DNA from: Niveibacterium microcysteis
GTDB taxonomy: Bacteria > Pseudomonadota > Gammaproteobacteria > Burkholderiales > Rhodocyclaceae
Direction of reading: 5' to 3'
Assembly (NCBI RefSeq): GCF_017161445.1
Contig: NZ_CP071060.1
Location: forward strand, 992,001-1,056,000
Length of the DNA: 64,000 bases
Each line of letters opens with the position of its first letter. Position 1 is the stretch's first letter. Made by a program: the position numbers and the translations under genes. The notes below the pieces were generated by a model. The model had not been told where the DNA came from. It saw only the letters and a list, made by a program, of their open reading frames with translations, and ran no database searches. This document shows, one piece after another, positions 12,391-21,453 of the stretch.

Positions 12391-13092
12391 ATGCCCGATT
12401 TTTCCAATCCCGTTTTCTGGTACGCCGTTGCGCAGATCATCGTCATCGACCTGGTGCTGTCGGGCGACAACGCGGTCGTGATTGCGCTGGCGTGTCGCAA
12501 CCTGGCGCCCGCGCAACGCAGGGTCGGTATCCTGTGGGGCGTGCTCGGGGCGGTGGGGCTGCGTGTGGTGCTGACGGCCTTTGCGGCACTACTGATGGAC
12601 TGGCCGTGGCTCAAGATCGTCGGCGGGATCCTGTTGCTGTGGATCGGCGTGAAGCTGCTGGTGCCGGAGCAGGAAGGCGAGCACGAGATCCACGGTGCCG
12701 GCAACGTCTGGGGCGCGGTCAAGACGATCATCGTGGCGGATTTCGTGATGAGCCTCGACAACGTCGTCGCGGTGGCCGGCGCGTCGCACGGCAGCATTCC
12801 GCTGCTGGTGTTCGGGCTCCTTGTCAGCATTCCTATCATCGTGTTCGCGAGCCAGATCATCATGAAGGCGATGGAGCGCATGCCGATCATCGTCACCCTT
12901 GGTGCCGGGCTGCTCGGTTGGGTCGCGGGCGCGATGATCTTCAGCGATCCGGCAATGCGGCCGTTGGTGGCGGGGCAGCCGGCTTGGCTGCATTACGTCG
13001 CCTCGGCGGTCGGGGCCTTGGTGGTCGTGCTGATCGGCTGGCTGATAGCTCGTCGCCGGCAGGCGGGCTACAGGGTGTTGGAGGAGGGCTAA
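12391..13092 (+). CDS. TerC family integral membrane protein
   Basis: Seven or so hydrophobic helices over 233 residues, with the TerC-family motifs LVLSGDNAVVIALACR in the first helix pair and the mirrored DFVMSLDNVVAVAGAS in the second half. The acidic residues in both repeats are the usual metal-binding positions. TerC/YjbE-type proteins are linked to metal (often Mn2+) export or to tellurite and metallation phenotypes; the substrate here is unknown. No yybP-ykoY manganese riboswitch is recognisable in the short leader. It ends one base before the next gene. Confidence 0.88.
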   Translation: MPDFSNPVFWYAVAQIIVIDLVLSGDNAVVIALACRNLAPAQRRVGILWGVLGAVGLRVVLTAFAALLMDWPWLKIVGGILLLWIGVKLLVPEQEGEHEIHGAGNVWGAVKTIIVADFVMSLDNVVAVAGASHGSIPLLVFGLLVSIPIIVFASQIIMKAMERMPIIVTLGAGLLGWVAGAMIFSDPAMRPLVAGQPAWLHYVASAVGALVVVLIGWLIARRRQAGYRVLEEG

Positions 13093-13093
13093 C

Positions 13094-14053
13094 ATGGCTG
13101 CGCTGTATTTGTCCGAGACGGAGGTTGCACAGGTGGTCGATATGCCGCTGGCGCTTGCCGCGGTGGAATCTGCCCATCGCGCGCTTGCTGCCGGTGAGGC
13201 GGTCGACTACCCACGCCAGCGCGTGCGGGCCGGCGCCGTGATCCAGCACCTGCTGCAAGGCGGTCTGCTCGACGCGCGACGCGTCACCGGCTACAAGACC
13301 TATACCTCGTCGCGCGCCGGTGTGCGGTTCTGGCTTCACCTGTTCGATGCCGACAACGGCGATCCACTGGCGGTGATCGAAGCTGACCGGCTCGGCATGA
13401 TGCGGACGGGCGCAGCAGGCGGCGTCGCGGCGCGCTGGCTCGCACGGCCGAACGCCCGCCGCGCCGTAATTTTCGGTGCCGGTTGGCAGGCGCGCGGGCA
13501 GATCGAAGCGTTGGCGCTCAGCCTGCCGATTGAACAGTTCTCCGTGGTCGCGCGCGATGCTGCGAAGTGCGATGCCTTCTGCGCCGAGATGACGGCGCAA
13601 GTCGGGCGCTCGGTGACGCCCGCCAAGGATGTCGAAGCCGAAGTGCGCGCGGCCGATGTGGTGGTCACCATCACCACATCGCCCAAGCCGCTGTTCGACG
13701 GCGCGTGGTTACCGGCCGGCTGTCACATCAACGCCGCGGGCTCCAACGCGCTGATTCGGCGCGAGATCGACGAAACAACCGTCGGACGCGCTGGCCTCAT
13801 CGTCGTCGACACACGGGCGACGGCGTTGCGGGAAGCGGGCGATTTGTTGCCTGCGCTTGAGAAAGGGCGGCTGACCGAAGGGCGGTTGGTGGAACTTGGC
13901 GAGATCGTCGCAGGACATCGCGCGGGGCGCACCGATCCGGCCATGATCACGTTGTTCGAGTCGCAAGGCTTGGCGGTGCAGGACCTCGCGCTAGGCGTCG
14001 AGGTGCTGGCGCGCGCGCGCAGTGCCAAACTCGGCACAGCCTTGCCCTATTGA
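13094..14053 (+). CDS. ornithine cyclodeaminase/mu-crystallin family oxidoreductase
   Basis: A 319-residue NAD(P)-dependent protein of the OCD/mu-crystallin family. The substrate-binding GYKTYTSS region is followed by DRLGMMRTGAAGG, the dinucleotide-binding fold FGAGWQARGQIEAL, and the C-terminal QGLAVQDLALG motif. Relatives act as ornithine cyclodeaminase, alanine dehydrogenase or delta1-pyrroline-2-carboxylate reductase, and the substrate cannot be assigned here. It starts just behind the TerC-like gene stop after GAGGAGGGC, so the two genes are likely co-transcribed although no functional link is obvious. Confidence 0.85.
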   Translation: MAALYLSETEVAQVVDMPLALAAVESAHRALAAGEAVDYPRQRVRAGAVIQHLLQGGLLDARRVTGYKTYTSSRAGVRFWLHLFDADNGDPLAVIEADRLGMMRTGAAGGVAARWLARPNARRAVIFGAGWQARGQIEALALSLPIEQFSVVARDAAKCDAFCAEMTAQVGRSVTPAKDVEAEVRAADVVVTITTSPKPLFDGAWLPAGCHINAAGSNALIRREIDETTVGRAGLIVVDTRATALREAGDLLPALEKGRLTEGRLVELGEIVAGHRAGRTDPAMITLFESQGLAVQDLALGVEVLARARSAKLGTALPY

Positions 14054-14152
14054 TTTGACCGGAACCCGTTGCCCCCCGAGGCGGGGCGCGGCATGATTCC
14101 ACCCTTGGTGAGCTTGTCCGCAAGTGGCACTTACCCCAATTTGGAGTTCCGC

Positions 14153-14908
14153 ATGCCCAAAATCGTCCTGAGCATGGACGGCCTCGTGCTGAAGGAAATC
14201 GCGCTGGACAAACAGCGCATCACGATCGGCCGCAAGCCGCACAACGACATCCAGATCGACAACCTGGCGATCAGCGGCGAGCATGCATCGATTGCGACCA
14301 TCCTCCAGGATGCGTTCCTTGAGGACTTGAACAGCACCAACGGCACCTATGTGAATGGGCAGCCGGTGAAAAAGCATGCGTTGAAGGATGGCGATATCGT
14401 CGAGCTCGGCAAGTACCGGCTCAAGTTCCTCAAGGACACGCCACCACCGGCGTCGGCCAACACCTTCGAGAAGGCCTTCGAAGTGCCGCAGGACTTCACG
14501 AAGACCCAGAACACCACGATGCGCGCTGCCGCCGACACCATGGTGACGGGCTTCGCGGAAGCACAGAGCGCGACGCAAGGGGTGACGACTGGGGGGCTCT
14601 CCGGCACCAATTGGTCGCAGCCGGAGGCGGACCAGGCTAACCAGATCGGCGTGGTGCAGATTCTCTCTGGCCGCAATGCGGGCCGCGAGCTTGAGCTGAC
14701 CAAATCGCTGACCACGCTTGGCAAACCGGGCCTGCAGGTGGCTGTCATCACGCGCCGTGCGCATGGCTACTTCATTACGCATGTCGAGGGCACTGCTTTC
14801 CCGGTGGTCAACGGCCGTGAGATCGATGCGCAGGCGCATCCGCTGCAGGATCACGACGTGATCGAGCTTGCCGGCGTCAAGATGGAGTTCTACCTGCGCG
14901 CCGGCTGA
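14153..14908 (+). CDS. protein with two FHA domains
   Basis: A 251-residue cytoplasmic protein. Residues about 1-95 are a canonical phosphothreonine-binding FHA domain (TIGRKPHNDIQI, SGEHA, DLNSTNGTYVNG). A Thr/Gln/Ala-rich linker follows, and residues about 165-251 form a second, more degenerate FHA-like domain (TLGKPG, VVNGREI, LQDHDVIELAG). The start at 14153 after TTGGAG gives the FHA fold from its first strand; the in-frame extension to 14069 is not conserved-looking. It probably recruits phosphorylated partners. It overlaps no gene but is followed after 22 bp by a hydrolase and then a GAF-ATPase, a set suggesting signalling. Confidence 0.88.
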   Translation: MPKIVLSMDGLVLKEIALDKQRITIGRKPHNDIQIDNLAISGEHASIATILQDAFLEDLNSTNGTYVNGQPVKKHALKDGDIVELGKYRLKFLKDTPPPASANTFEKAFEVPQDFTKTQNTTMRAAADTMVTGFAEAQSATQGVTTGGLSGTNWSQPEADQANQIGVVQILSGRNAGRELELTKSLTTLGKPGLQVAVITRRAHGYFITHVEGTAFPVVNGREIDAQAHPLQDHDVIELAGVKMEFYLRAG

Positions 14909-14930
14909 GCGCTCGCAGGCGGATCGGGCC

Positions 14931-15701
14931 GTGGAGGTCAGGGTACTCGGCTGTAGCGGCGGCATTGGTGGGCTCGATGTCCGCACGACTTCGCTTCTGG
15001 TCGACGACGACATCCTGATCGATTGCGGCACTGGCGCCGGGGTACTGGATGTTCCGGCGCTGATGGCAATCGACCATGTGTTCCTGACGCATGCGCATCT
15101 CGATCACATTGCCTACCTGCCATTCATCATCGACACCGTCGGTGACTACCGCAGTCGCCCGCTGACCGTTCATGCGGCGCCGGAAACGCTGCGCATCATT
15201 CGCTCACATATCTTCAACTGGCTGATCTGGCCCGATTTTTCTGCGATACCGGATCGCGCGCATCCGCTGATGCGCTTCAACGAGTTGCGCATTGGCGAGT
15301 GGGCTGACATTGATGGCCGGCGGATTACAGCGCTGCCGGCGCTGCACGCGGTGCCCGCGGTCGGCTACCAGATCCGTTCCGAGACAGGGGCAAGCCTCGT
15401 TTTCTCGGGTGACACCACCGTGTGTGACGCGCAGATCGAGGCAATCAACGCAATCAACGACCTGCGCGCCCTGATCATCGAAACTGCGTTCCCGAACATG
15501 CAGCATGACCTGGCGCTCGCCGCGCGCCATCTGTGTCCGCAGATGCTGTTTTCGGTGCTTGATCGGCTGATCGTGTCGCCCGAGATCTATGTGACACACC
15601 TCAAGCCGGCGCAGGCTGCCGAGATCACCGCCGAGCTGGCGGCGTACAGCGGCCGTTTGAAGCCACAGATTCTTCGGAACGACCAGGTGTTCACGCTCTG
15701 A
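14931..15701 (+). CDS. metallo-beta-lactamase-fold hydrolase, class II cyclic-nucleotide phosphodiesterase-like
   Basis: A 256-residue protein with the metal-binding THAHLDHIAYLPF motif (HxHxDH), a GTGAGVLDV segment, a later histidine in PALHAVPAVGY, and SGDTTVCDA. The fold and the HxHLDH pattern resemble class II 3',5'-cAMP phosphodiesterases, but other MBL-fold hydrolases share them. The likely start is the GTG at 14931, which gives the family N-terminus VEVRVLGCSGG; longer in-frame starts lie inside the FHA gene. Co-location with an FHA protein and a GAF-domain ATPase makes a signalling role plausible. Confidence 0.8.
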   Translation: MEVRVLGCSGGIGGLDVRTTSLLVDDDILIDCGTGAGVLDVPALMAIDHVFLTHAHLDHIAYLPFIIDTVGDYRSRPLTVHAAPETLRIIRSHIFNWLIWPDFSAIPDRAHPLMRFNELRIGEWADIDGRRITALPALHAVPAVGYQIRSETGASLVFSGDTTVCDAQIEAINAINDLRALIIETAFPNMQHDLALAARHLCPQMLFSVLDRLIVSPEIYVTHLKPAQAAEITAELAAYSGRLKPQILRNDQVFTL

Positions 15702-15770
15702 TCCCGGCGCAAGCCAGGGTTGGTGGCAGTATCATCGGGCCTTGGCAGTAAGCCATCTGGGGGTTGATCG

Positions 15771-18122
15771 ATGAGTGCCATTCCGGGGCGCACCAGCGCC
15801 GGCGATCTGAGCCGGCGGCTCGCGTTTTTCAAGGGCCTGCAGGCGCTGACGGCGCGCATACACGCCACAAACAATATCGACGAGATCATCTTCGAGCTCT
15901 CGGCCGATATCTGCAGCCTGTTTGGCGCCGAACGCATCACTTTATATACGGTGGACGAGTCGGGGGCGGCGATCGTCTCCAAGGTCAAGACCGGTCTGCA
16001 TTCGATCAAGGCGATCCGGTTGCCGATCTCGGACCGCAGCGTCGCGGGCTACGTTGCCCTGCATAAGACGCTGCTCAACATCCACGATGTTTACGACGCG
16101 GCTGAGCTGAGCCAGATCTCGCCCAATCTTGAGTTTCGCCGCGAGGTGGATGAGCGCAGCGGCTACCACAGCAAGCAGATGCTGGTGGCGCCGATCATGG
16201 GGGCGGCGGAAAGCGAACTGCTTGGCGTTGTGCAACTGATCAACGCGCGGGATGGCTCGGCCTTTACCGCCATCGACGAAGAGGGGCTGCAGGGGCTTGC
16301 GCAGACTTTGGGCGTCGCGTTCGCGCAGCGTCTTTCCCAAGAGAAACCGCTACGCAACAAGTACGACTACCTGACGCGCACTGGCGCCGTGACTCCCGAG
16401 CAACTTGAGGAGATCGAAAAGCAGACCCGCGCGCGGAATACAACGATCGAAGCAATTCTGCTCGACGAAGTGCGGATAGCCGCAGCGCTGGTTGGTGAGT
16501 CGATGGCCCGGTTCTACGGCGTGCCCTACGAGCCGTTTCGGCAGGAGCGGGTCAAGTCAATGCATCTGCTGCGCAACATCAAGAAGGACTATGTGTTGCA
16601 GGCGGGTTGGCTGCCGCTGGAGGAGACGCAGGAAGGGATCATTGTCCTCACAACCGACCCCGAGCAGGTGCGCGGCGCGCGGGTGGCCGACAATGTCTTC
16701 CCGGGCGCAAAGCTATCGTTCCGCGTCACGACACGGCGCGAGTTCGAGAAGACGGCGCAGCAGTTGTTCGAGCAGGGCATGGATGAGGCTTCGGTGTCCG
16801 ACATGCTGTCTGGCCTGGGCGACGACGAGCGCGACGCGCCGTCGCAGGACGAAATCTCCGCGGCCGCCGACAACGAACTCGTCAAGCTGGTCAACAAGAT
16901 CATCATCGAGGCGCATCGGCAGGGCGCCTCGGATATCCACATCGAGCCGCGCCCGGGCAAGGAAAAGACGCTGATCCGTTTCCGCAAGGACGGCTCACTG
17001 GTGCCGTACATCGAGGTACCTGCGAGTTACCGCAACCCGCTGGTCACGCGCATCAAGATCATGTGCGACCTCGATATCTCCGAACGCCGCAAACCGCAGG
17101 ACGGCAAGATCCGCTTCCGCAAGTACGGGCCCTTGGATATCGAGCTGCGCGTCGCGACCATCCCGACCGCGGGCGGCATGGAAGACGTGGTGATGCGTCT
17201 GCTGGCCAACGGCGAGCCGCTGCCGCTGTCGGATCTGGGCATGTCGCCGCGCAATCTCGAGCGCCTGCGCAACACGATCAACAAGCCCTACGGCATCTTC
17301 TTCTGTTGCGGCCCAACCGGCTCCGGCAAGACCACCACGCTGCATTCGATCCTGAAAGAGCTCAACACGCCCGACACCAAGATCTGGACCGCCGAGGACC
17401 CGGTCGAGATCACGCAGCGCGGCCTGCGCCAGGTTCAGGTCAACCGCAAGGCCGGGCTGGATTTCGTTGCGGTAATGCGTGCCTTCCTGCGCGCCGACCC
17501 TGACGTAATCATGGTCGGCGAAATGCGCGACAAGGAAACCGTGACGATCGGCATCGAAGCCTCGCTGACGGGCCACCTCGTGCTCTCCACGCTGCATACA
17601 AACAGCGCGCCAGAATCGGTCGTGCGCCTGCTCGACATGGGGATGGACCCGTTCAACTTTGCCGACGCGCTGCTCGGCGTGCTTGCCCAGCGCCTCGCCA
17701 AGCGGCTTTGTAAGCATTGCAAGGAGGCCTACCACCCCGACGACGAAGAGGTGGCGGCCTTGATCGCCGAGTACTGCGAAGACATGCGCCAGACGCCCGA
17801 GTTTCAGGCAGATCCGGCGGCCGCCGAGGCGGCGCTACTCGCCGAATGGAAAGCGCAATTCGGCCACGAAGGGCAGCTGCTGCTCTACCGAGCGCAAGGC
17901 TGCGAACACTGCACCGACGGCTACAAAGGCCGCGTCGGCCTACACGAAATGATGGTCGGCTCTGCCGAGGTCAAGCATCTGGTGCAGACACGCGCCCCGG
18001 TCTCGGAGTTGGTCACCGCTGCGCTAGCTGATGGCATGCGTACACTGCGGCAGGACGGTATTGAGAAGGTGCTGCAGGGGGTGACGGACATGAAACAGGT
18101 GCGGAAGGTGTGTATTCGTTAA
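15771..18122 (+). CDS. GAF domain-containing GspE/PilB family secretion ATPase
   Basis: A 783-residue protein. Residues about 24-190 form a GAF sensor domain. A GspE N-terminal (MshEN-like) domain follows (about 200-340), then the hexameric secretion ATPase with an Asp box, Walker A GPTGSGKT at 514-521, Walker B-type DPDVIMVGEMRD near 576, and a C-terminal tetracysteine zinc site (CKHC near 647, CEHC near 711). PilB/GspE ATPases drive pilus or pseudopilus assembly; the added GAF domain suggests control by a small ligand. The start follows TGGGGGTTGATCG. It lies just upstream of pilA and behind the FHA and MBL genes. Confidence 0.88.
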   Translation: MSAIPGRTSAGDLSRRLAFFKGLQALTARIHATNNIDEIIFELSADICSLFGAERITLYTVDESGAAIVSKVKTGLHSIKAIRLPISDRSVAGYVALHKTLLNIHDVYDAAELSQISPNLEFRREVDERSGYHSKQMLVAPIMGAAESELLGVVQLINARDGSAFTAIDEEGLQGLAQTLGVAFAQRLSQEKPLRNKYDYLTRTGAVTPEQLEEIEKQTRARNTTIEAILLDEVRIAAALVGESMARFYGVPYEPFRQERVKSMHLLRNIKKDYVLQAGWLPLEETQEGIIVLTTDPEQVRGARVADNVFPGAKLSFRVTTRREFEKTAQQLFEQGMDEASVSDMLSGLGDDERDAPSQDEISAAADNELVKLVNKIIIEAHRQGASDIHIEPRPGKEKTLIRFRKDGSLVPYIEVPASYRNPLVTRIKIMCDLDISERRKPQDGKIRFRKYGPLDIELRVATIPTAGGMEDVVMRLLANGEPLPLSDLGMSPRNLERLRNTINKPYGIFFCCGPTGSGKTTTLHSILKELNTPDTKIWTAEDPVEITQRGLRQVQVNRKAGLDFVAVMRAFLRADPDVIMVGEMRDKETVTIGIEASLTGHLVLSTLHTNSAPESVVRLLDMGMDPFNFADALLGVLAQRLAKRLCKHCKEAYHPDDEEVAALIAEYCEDMRQTPEFQADPAAAEAALLAEWKAQFGHEGQLLLYRAQGCEHCTDGYKGRVGLHEMMVGSAEVKHLVQTRAPVSELVTAALADGMRTLRQDGIEKVLQGVTDMKQVRKVCIR

Positions 18123-18205
18123 ATGGTTTGTCGTGCCGCGTCAGTCGATGTGACAAAAAACGTCACTCGCCGGCGTCGTGTCCGAGGCGGATGAGCTCGA
18201 GGCGC

Positions 18206-18234
18206 CAGCGTTGCGGCGCTCTACGCTGATTTTT
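18206..18234 (+). terminator. putative terminator after the GAF-ATPase gene
   Basis: Inverted repeat CAGCGT / ACGCTG with an 11-base loop, followed by ATTTTT. It sits 84 bp after the ATPase stop and just upstream of the pilA promoter. The stem is only 6 bp, so this is a moderate call. Confidence 0.5.
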
Positions 18235-18251
18235 GGGTAGTGTCATGACGC

Positions 18252-18267
18252 TGGCACGTAATCTGCT
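18252..18267 (+). promoter_or_regulatory. sigma54-type promoter of pilA
   Basis: TGGCACGTAATCTGCT matches the sigma54 consensus TGGCAC-N5-TTGCW with the invariant GG and GC dinucleotides at the required spacing and a single mismatch at the -12 element. The predicted transcription start lies about 45 bp upstream of the pilA ATG. Major pilin genes are often sigma54-dependent through PilS/PilR; the regulator is not in this window. Confidence 0.8.
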
Positions 18268-18319
18268 CATATGAACCCGAGCGGTGTCCCCGCCCGAATT
18301 TCTCAACGAGGAGAACAGC

Positions 18320-18856
18320 ATGAAAAAGGTTCAACAAGGCTTCACCCTGATCGAACTGATGATTGTGGTTGCGATCATCGGCATCTTGGCTGCCGTGGCG
18401 CTGCCGGCCTATCAGGACTACACCGTTCGCGCAAAAGTTTCGGAAGGTCTCACTTTGGCGGAGTCGGCTAAGAGTGCGGTTTCTGAGGCTTGGCAGAACG
18501 ATGGTAGCCTTGCGAACTTGACGCAAGCGACGGCCGCTGGTGCTGCTGGTTGCGCTGCCAACATCGTTTACTGCTTCAATACCTCTAAGTATGTTTCGCT
18601 GATTCAGATCGCAAGCGGCGCTGCCGGTAATGGCGAAATCACTATTACTTACGATACGACCGCAACGGGCATCCCGCAGCTGGCTGGCGCAAACACCCTG
18701 GTGCTTGTTCCGACTATCGGCGGTGTCGCATTGGCTGCTGGTTCCCAAGGCAACATCGATTGGCATTGCAAGGGCGCCGCTTCGACGTTCGGCCCTGGTA
18801 CCGCCGGCACCGTTTCGGGCCGCTTCTCGCCGGCTAACTGCCGCGGCGCAGTCTAA
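18320..18856 (+). CDS. pilA: type IV major pilin
   Basis: A 178-residue prepilin with a short leader MKKVQQG, cleaved before F8, then the type IVa N-terminal helix ([24 protein letters not shown] is the family pattern; E12 is the conserved Glu5 of the mature protein). Four cysteines (C78, C85, C150, C174) can make two disulfides, the last closing a C-terminal D-loop. The globular domain is rich in Ala, Thr, Ser and Gly, which offers O-glycosylation sites. The ATG at 18320 follows CGAGGAGAACAGC. It has its own sigma54-type promoter and a terminator, and the pilin accessory and glycosyltransferase genes follow. Confidence 0.95.
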   Translation: MKKVQQGFTLIELMIVVAIIGILAAVALPAYQDYTVRAKVSEGLTLAESAKSAVSEAWQNDGSLANLTQATAAGAAGCAANIVYCFNTSKYVSLIQIASGAAGNGEITITYDTTATGIPQLAGANTLVLVPTIGGVALAAGSQGNIDWHCKGAASTFGPGTAGTVSGRFSPANCRGAV

Positions 18857-18905
18857 CTATCGAAGGGCCTGATGCTGCGGGTTCGCCCGCGCGGTTAGCA
18901 CTAAG

Positions 18906-18931
18906 AGCCAAGGCGTTAGCCTTGGCTTTTC
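18906..18931 (+). terminator. rho-independent terminator after pilA
   Basis: Perfect 9-bp stem AGCCAAGGC / GCCTTGGCT with a GTTA loop, followed by TTTTCCTATT. It stands between pilA and tfpZ, only 20 bp before the tfpZ start, so downstream expression needs readthrough or another promoter. Confidence 0.85.
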
Positions 18932-18950
18932 CTATTCTGAAGGCGAATCC

Positions 18951-19700
18951 ATGAAGAAGCTTCGGGCTGCAGGCGTCCATTTCGCACTCAGCGCGTTGAT
19001 TGTGGGCGGGTTTGTTGTTCTGACGCTTATGGTTTGGTACCCGACTCCTCTGGATCAGGCGTTAGGCGTCAATAAGGTGCTCCTTGTGCTACTCGGCGTG
19101 GACGTGGTGATCGGTCCGATGCTGACCTTCATCGTATACGAGCCCGGCAAACGCACCTTGTTATTGGATTTGACCGTCATCGCAATCGCCCAGTTCGCGG
19201 CCTTTGGCTACGGGGCCAACACGATCTTTGGCTCACGTCCTGCGTACGTGGTCTTCAACGTCGACCGTTTTGATGTGACGTCGGCATCCGAGATTGCTCC
19301 GGCAGAGCTTGCCGCAGTACGCGATCCAGCTTTCAAGTCGATTCCGCTTTGGGGTCCCGTCATCGTTGGCGCGCGGATTCCGACGGCGGTTGAAGAGAAA
19401 AATCGTATCCTGCTATCCGCAGCCAGCGGCGGGCCAGACCTGAACGCCTTTCCGCAGTACTTCCATTCGTACGAGTCGATGGCGGGTGATGTGCGGCAAG
19501 TCGCAAAACAGGTAGGTATGCTTCCAACCAAGGAGCAGTCGGCGGCTGTGGCTACCTGGCTGGCAGCACACGCCAAGCAGGCGGAGGACGTTCGGTGGCT
19601 TCCTGTTGCTGCGAGACGGCGCGATATGACGGCGATCATTGATGCCAAGACAGCAAAGGTGCTGGGCTTCGTCGACGCCAGTCCGTGGTGGGGGCGATGA
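18951..19700 (+). CDS. tfpZ: TfpX/TfpZ-type type IV pilin accessory protein
   Basis: A 249-residue inner-membrane protein. The first 85 or so residues form hydrophobic helices with the family-like patterns YPTPLDQALGVNKVLL and VLLGVDVVIGPMLTFIVY, and the rest is a periplasmic domain. TfpX/TfpZ proteins are encoded next to pilA in several Pseudomonas pilin groups and help pilin assembly or stability. The position right after pilA fits. The stop codon overlaps the start of the oligosaccharyltransferase gene (ATGA). The coding sequence has more T- and A-ending codons than the metabolic genes around it. Confidence 0.85.
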   Translation: MKKLRAAGVHFALSALIVGGFVVLTLMVWYPTPLDQALGVNKVLLVLLGVDVVIGPMLTFIVYEPGKRTLLLDLTVIAIAQFAAFGYGANTIFGSRPAYVVFNVDRFDVTSASEIAPAELAAVRDPAFKSIPLWGPVIVGARIPTAVEEKNRILLSAASGGPDLNAFPQYFHSYESMAGDVRQVAKQVGMLPTKEQSAAVATWLAAHAKQAEDVRWLPVAARRRDMTAIIDAKTAKVLGFVDASPWWGR

Positions 19701-21394
19701 TGGGGGGCGGTGATCGAGGCTCGGGAAAGAACTGCGCACTTGCGTTGCTGTTTGCGTTACCTACCGCTTTGAGTTTTCGTAGTAGCCCACAGGCGGTCTT
19801 TTGGCCAGAATTTTTGCTTGTTGTGGTCTTATTGGCTGTGTTTATTGGTCAGCAACTTCGCGAAACAGTACATCGCTTGCCAATAGCACCACTATTGCCG
19901 CTGGCGATGAGTTCGCTTTGGGTGCTGGTGACATGGGGCCATTCCGCTAATGCCTTGGTTGTGGGTTTTTTGGCATATCTGCTGGTGTTCTTGGTTGCGG
20001 CTGACTTTGGTGCTGGCCGCGAATCGGGGTTTGTCGCGAAGGCGGTGCTCGCAGTGGCGCTTTGTCAGTCGATGATTGGCGCGCTGCAGTTATTCGACGT
20101 TTCGCTAGGCGGCGCCGTACTTGCCAAGGCGTATCGCCAAACTTATGGCAACGTTGGGCAACCGAACCACTATGCCGCGCTGCTGGCCTTAGGGTTGGCC
20201 GCGGTCGTAGTTGGTGCAGAGAACTGGAAATGGCCACGTTGGCTAACCGGCGCGGTTGTTGTTTGGCTGAGCATCTCAATTGCGGCGTCGGCCTCACGCG
20301 CGCCTTGGTTCTACATGCTTGGCTTCGTACTGCTCGGGTTAGTCGCCGGTCGCGGAACTGACCCGGCGGGGCGAGTGGCTGGCCGGCGAGCCGTGGCGGT
20401 AGGTATTGCAGCATTGCTGATCCAGATCGCTTTTGCGTACAGCGGCGCGCTTGATCTTCTTGGGCTGACCTCCTCGATTGCCCGTGCAGCGGATGCAGGC
20501 AGCAATGGCCAGCGTTTGTACGATTGGTCCCTCGCTCTTTCTGCTATCCGAGCACACCCTTGGATGGGCGTCGGGGTTGGCGGGTTTCACGGTTGGGCGG
20601 TGGCGCAGATGGCTGTAACGCCGTCGCTGCCATTCTCAAAGTTTGCTGAGCATGCGCACAATCTTCCGCTGCATCTGGCTGCAACAATGGGGCTACCTTT
20701 TGCTGTAGGGCTGCTCGGCGCGGTCGGTTGGTGGGGCTTGCACCAGTTGCGGCAGCCGGTTACCTCCGAGCGCCTATTTGCGCTCTGCGGATTGGTGGTG
20801 GTCGGCCTTCACAGCTTTGTCGAGTATCCGCTTTGGTATACCTATTTTGTGATACCGGCGGGAATGCTGTGCGGCGTTTTGCTTCGATCTGATTCGCAAG
20901 CTCGGTTCCTCCTTGTCCCAAATTGGGTGACCCGCGCAGTACTTCTAGGCTTGGCCGCCTGCCTATTTTGGGTTGCCCGCGATTACGTGGCCGTGCAGCG
21001 TGCCTACGATGAGTGGGCGTCGATCCGCAGCGCCGCGACGGCTGCGGATCGCGACCGCGTAAGGCGCGCCGTAGAGAACGTGCCGGCCTGGTCGATCTTT
21101 GGCGACCATGCACGGGCTCTAGCGTTGCAAACTTGGGCTCCCGATACCTTGACCGCCGTAAAAGCTGCGAGTGAATGTGAGTACGCGTTAAAGCTGCGTC
21201 CCTCCTGGGGGCTAGGAACCCAATGTCTGCTTGCGATGGCCACGGCGGGCGACCGACCGGGTGTCGCACGCATGTCGCTCATACTGTGCGAGGGGTTTCC
21301 TCGGCACCACCAGATGTTACGTGATTGGGCTGAGTTTGCCGACCGCGCTCACCCTGTCACCTCTGTTCGGTCTGAGAACTGCCTGCGCGGATAG
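19697..21394 (+). CDS. PglL/O-antigen-ligase-type oligosaccharyltransferase, probably for pilin
   Basis: About a dozen transmembrane helices over 565 residues. The periplasmic-loop motif YGNVGQPNHYA is typical of PglL-type bacterial O-oligosaccharyltransferases, and a Wzy_C-like core (SASRAPWFYM, HPWMGVGVGGFHGW, AEHAHNLPLHLAATMG) follows. PglL enzymes move a lipid-linked glycan onto Ser/Thr of pilins in the periplasm. Location directly after pilA and tfpZ supports pilin as acceptor. The ATG at 19697 overlaps the tfpZ stop (ATGA); an ATG at 19685 is a possible longer start. The C-terminal 150 residues resemble the Wzy_C_2-type region. Confidence 0.82.
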   Translation: MMGGGDRGSGKNCALALLFALPTALSFRSSPQAVFWPEFLLVVVLLAVFIGQQLRETVHRLPIAPLLPLAMSSLWVLVTWGHSANALVVGFLAYLLVFLVAADFGAGRESGFVAKAVLAVALCQSMIGALQLFDVSLGGAVLAKAYRQTYGNVGQPNHYAALLALGLAAVVVGAENWKWPRWLTGAVVVWLSISIAASASRAPWFYMLGFVLLGLVAGRGTDPAGRVAGRRAVAVGIAALLIQIAFAYSGALDLLGLTSSIARAADAGSNGQRLYDWSLALSAIRAHPWMGVGVGGFHGWAVAQMAVTPSLPFSKFAEHAHNLPLHLAATMGLPFAVGLLGAVGWWGLHQLRQPVTSERLFALCGLVVVGLHSFVEYPLWYTYFVIPAGMLCGVLLRSDSQARFLLVPNWVTRAVLLGLAACLFWVARDYVAVQRAYDEWASIRSAATAADRDRVRRAVENVPAWSIFGDHARALALQTWAPDTLTAVKAASECEYALKLRPSWGLGTQCLLAMATAGDRPGVARMSLILCEGFPRHHQMLRDWAEFADRAHPVTSVRSENCLRG

Positions 21395-21453
21395 TGAGGC
21401 GTAGGTGAGACGGTATACTGCGCCGTTGCATTGAACCGAAGATTCCTACCTAC

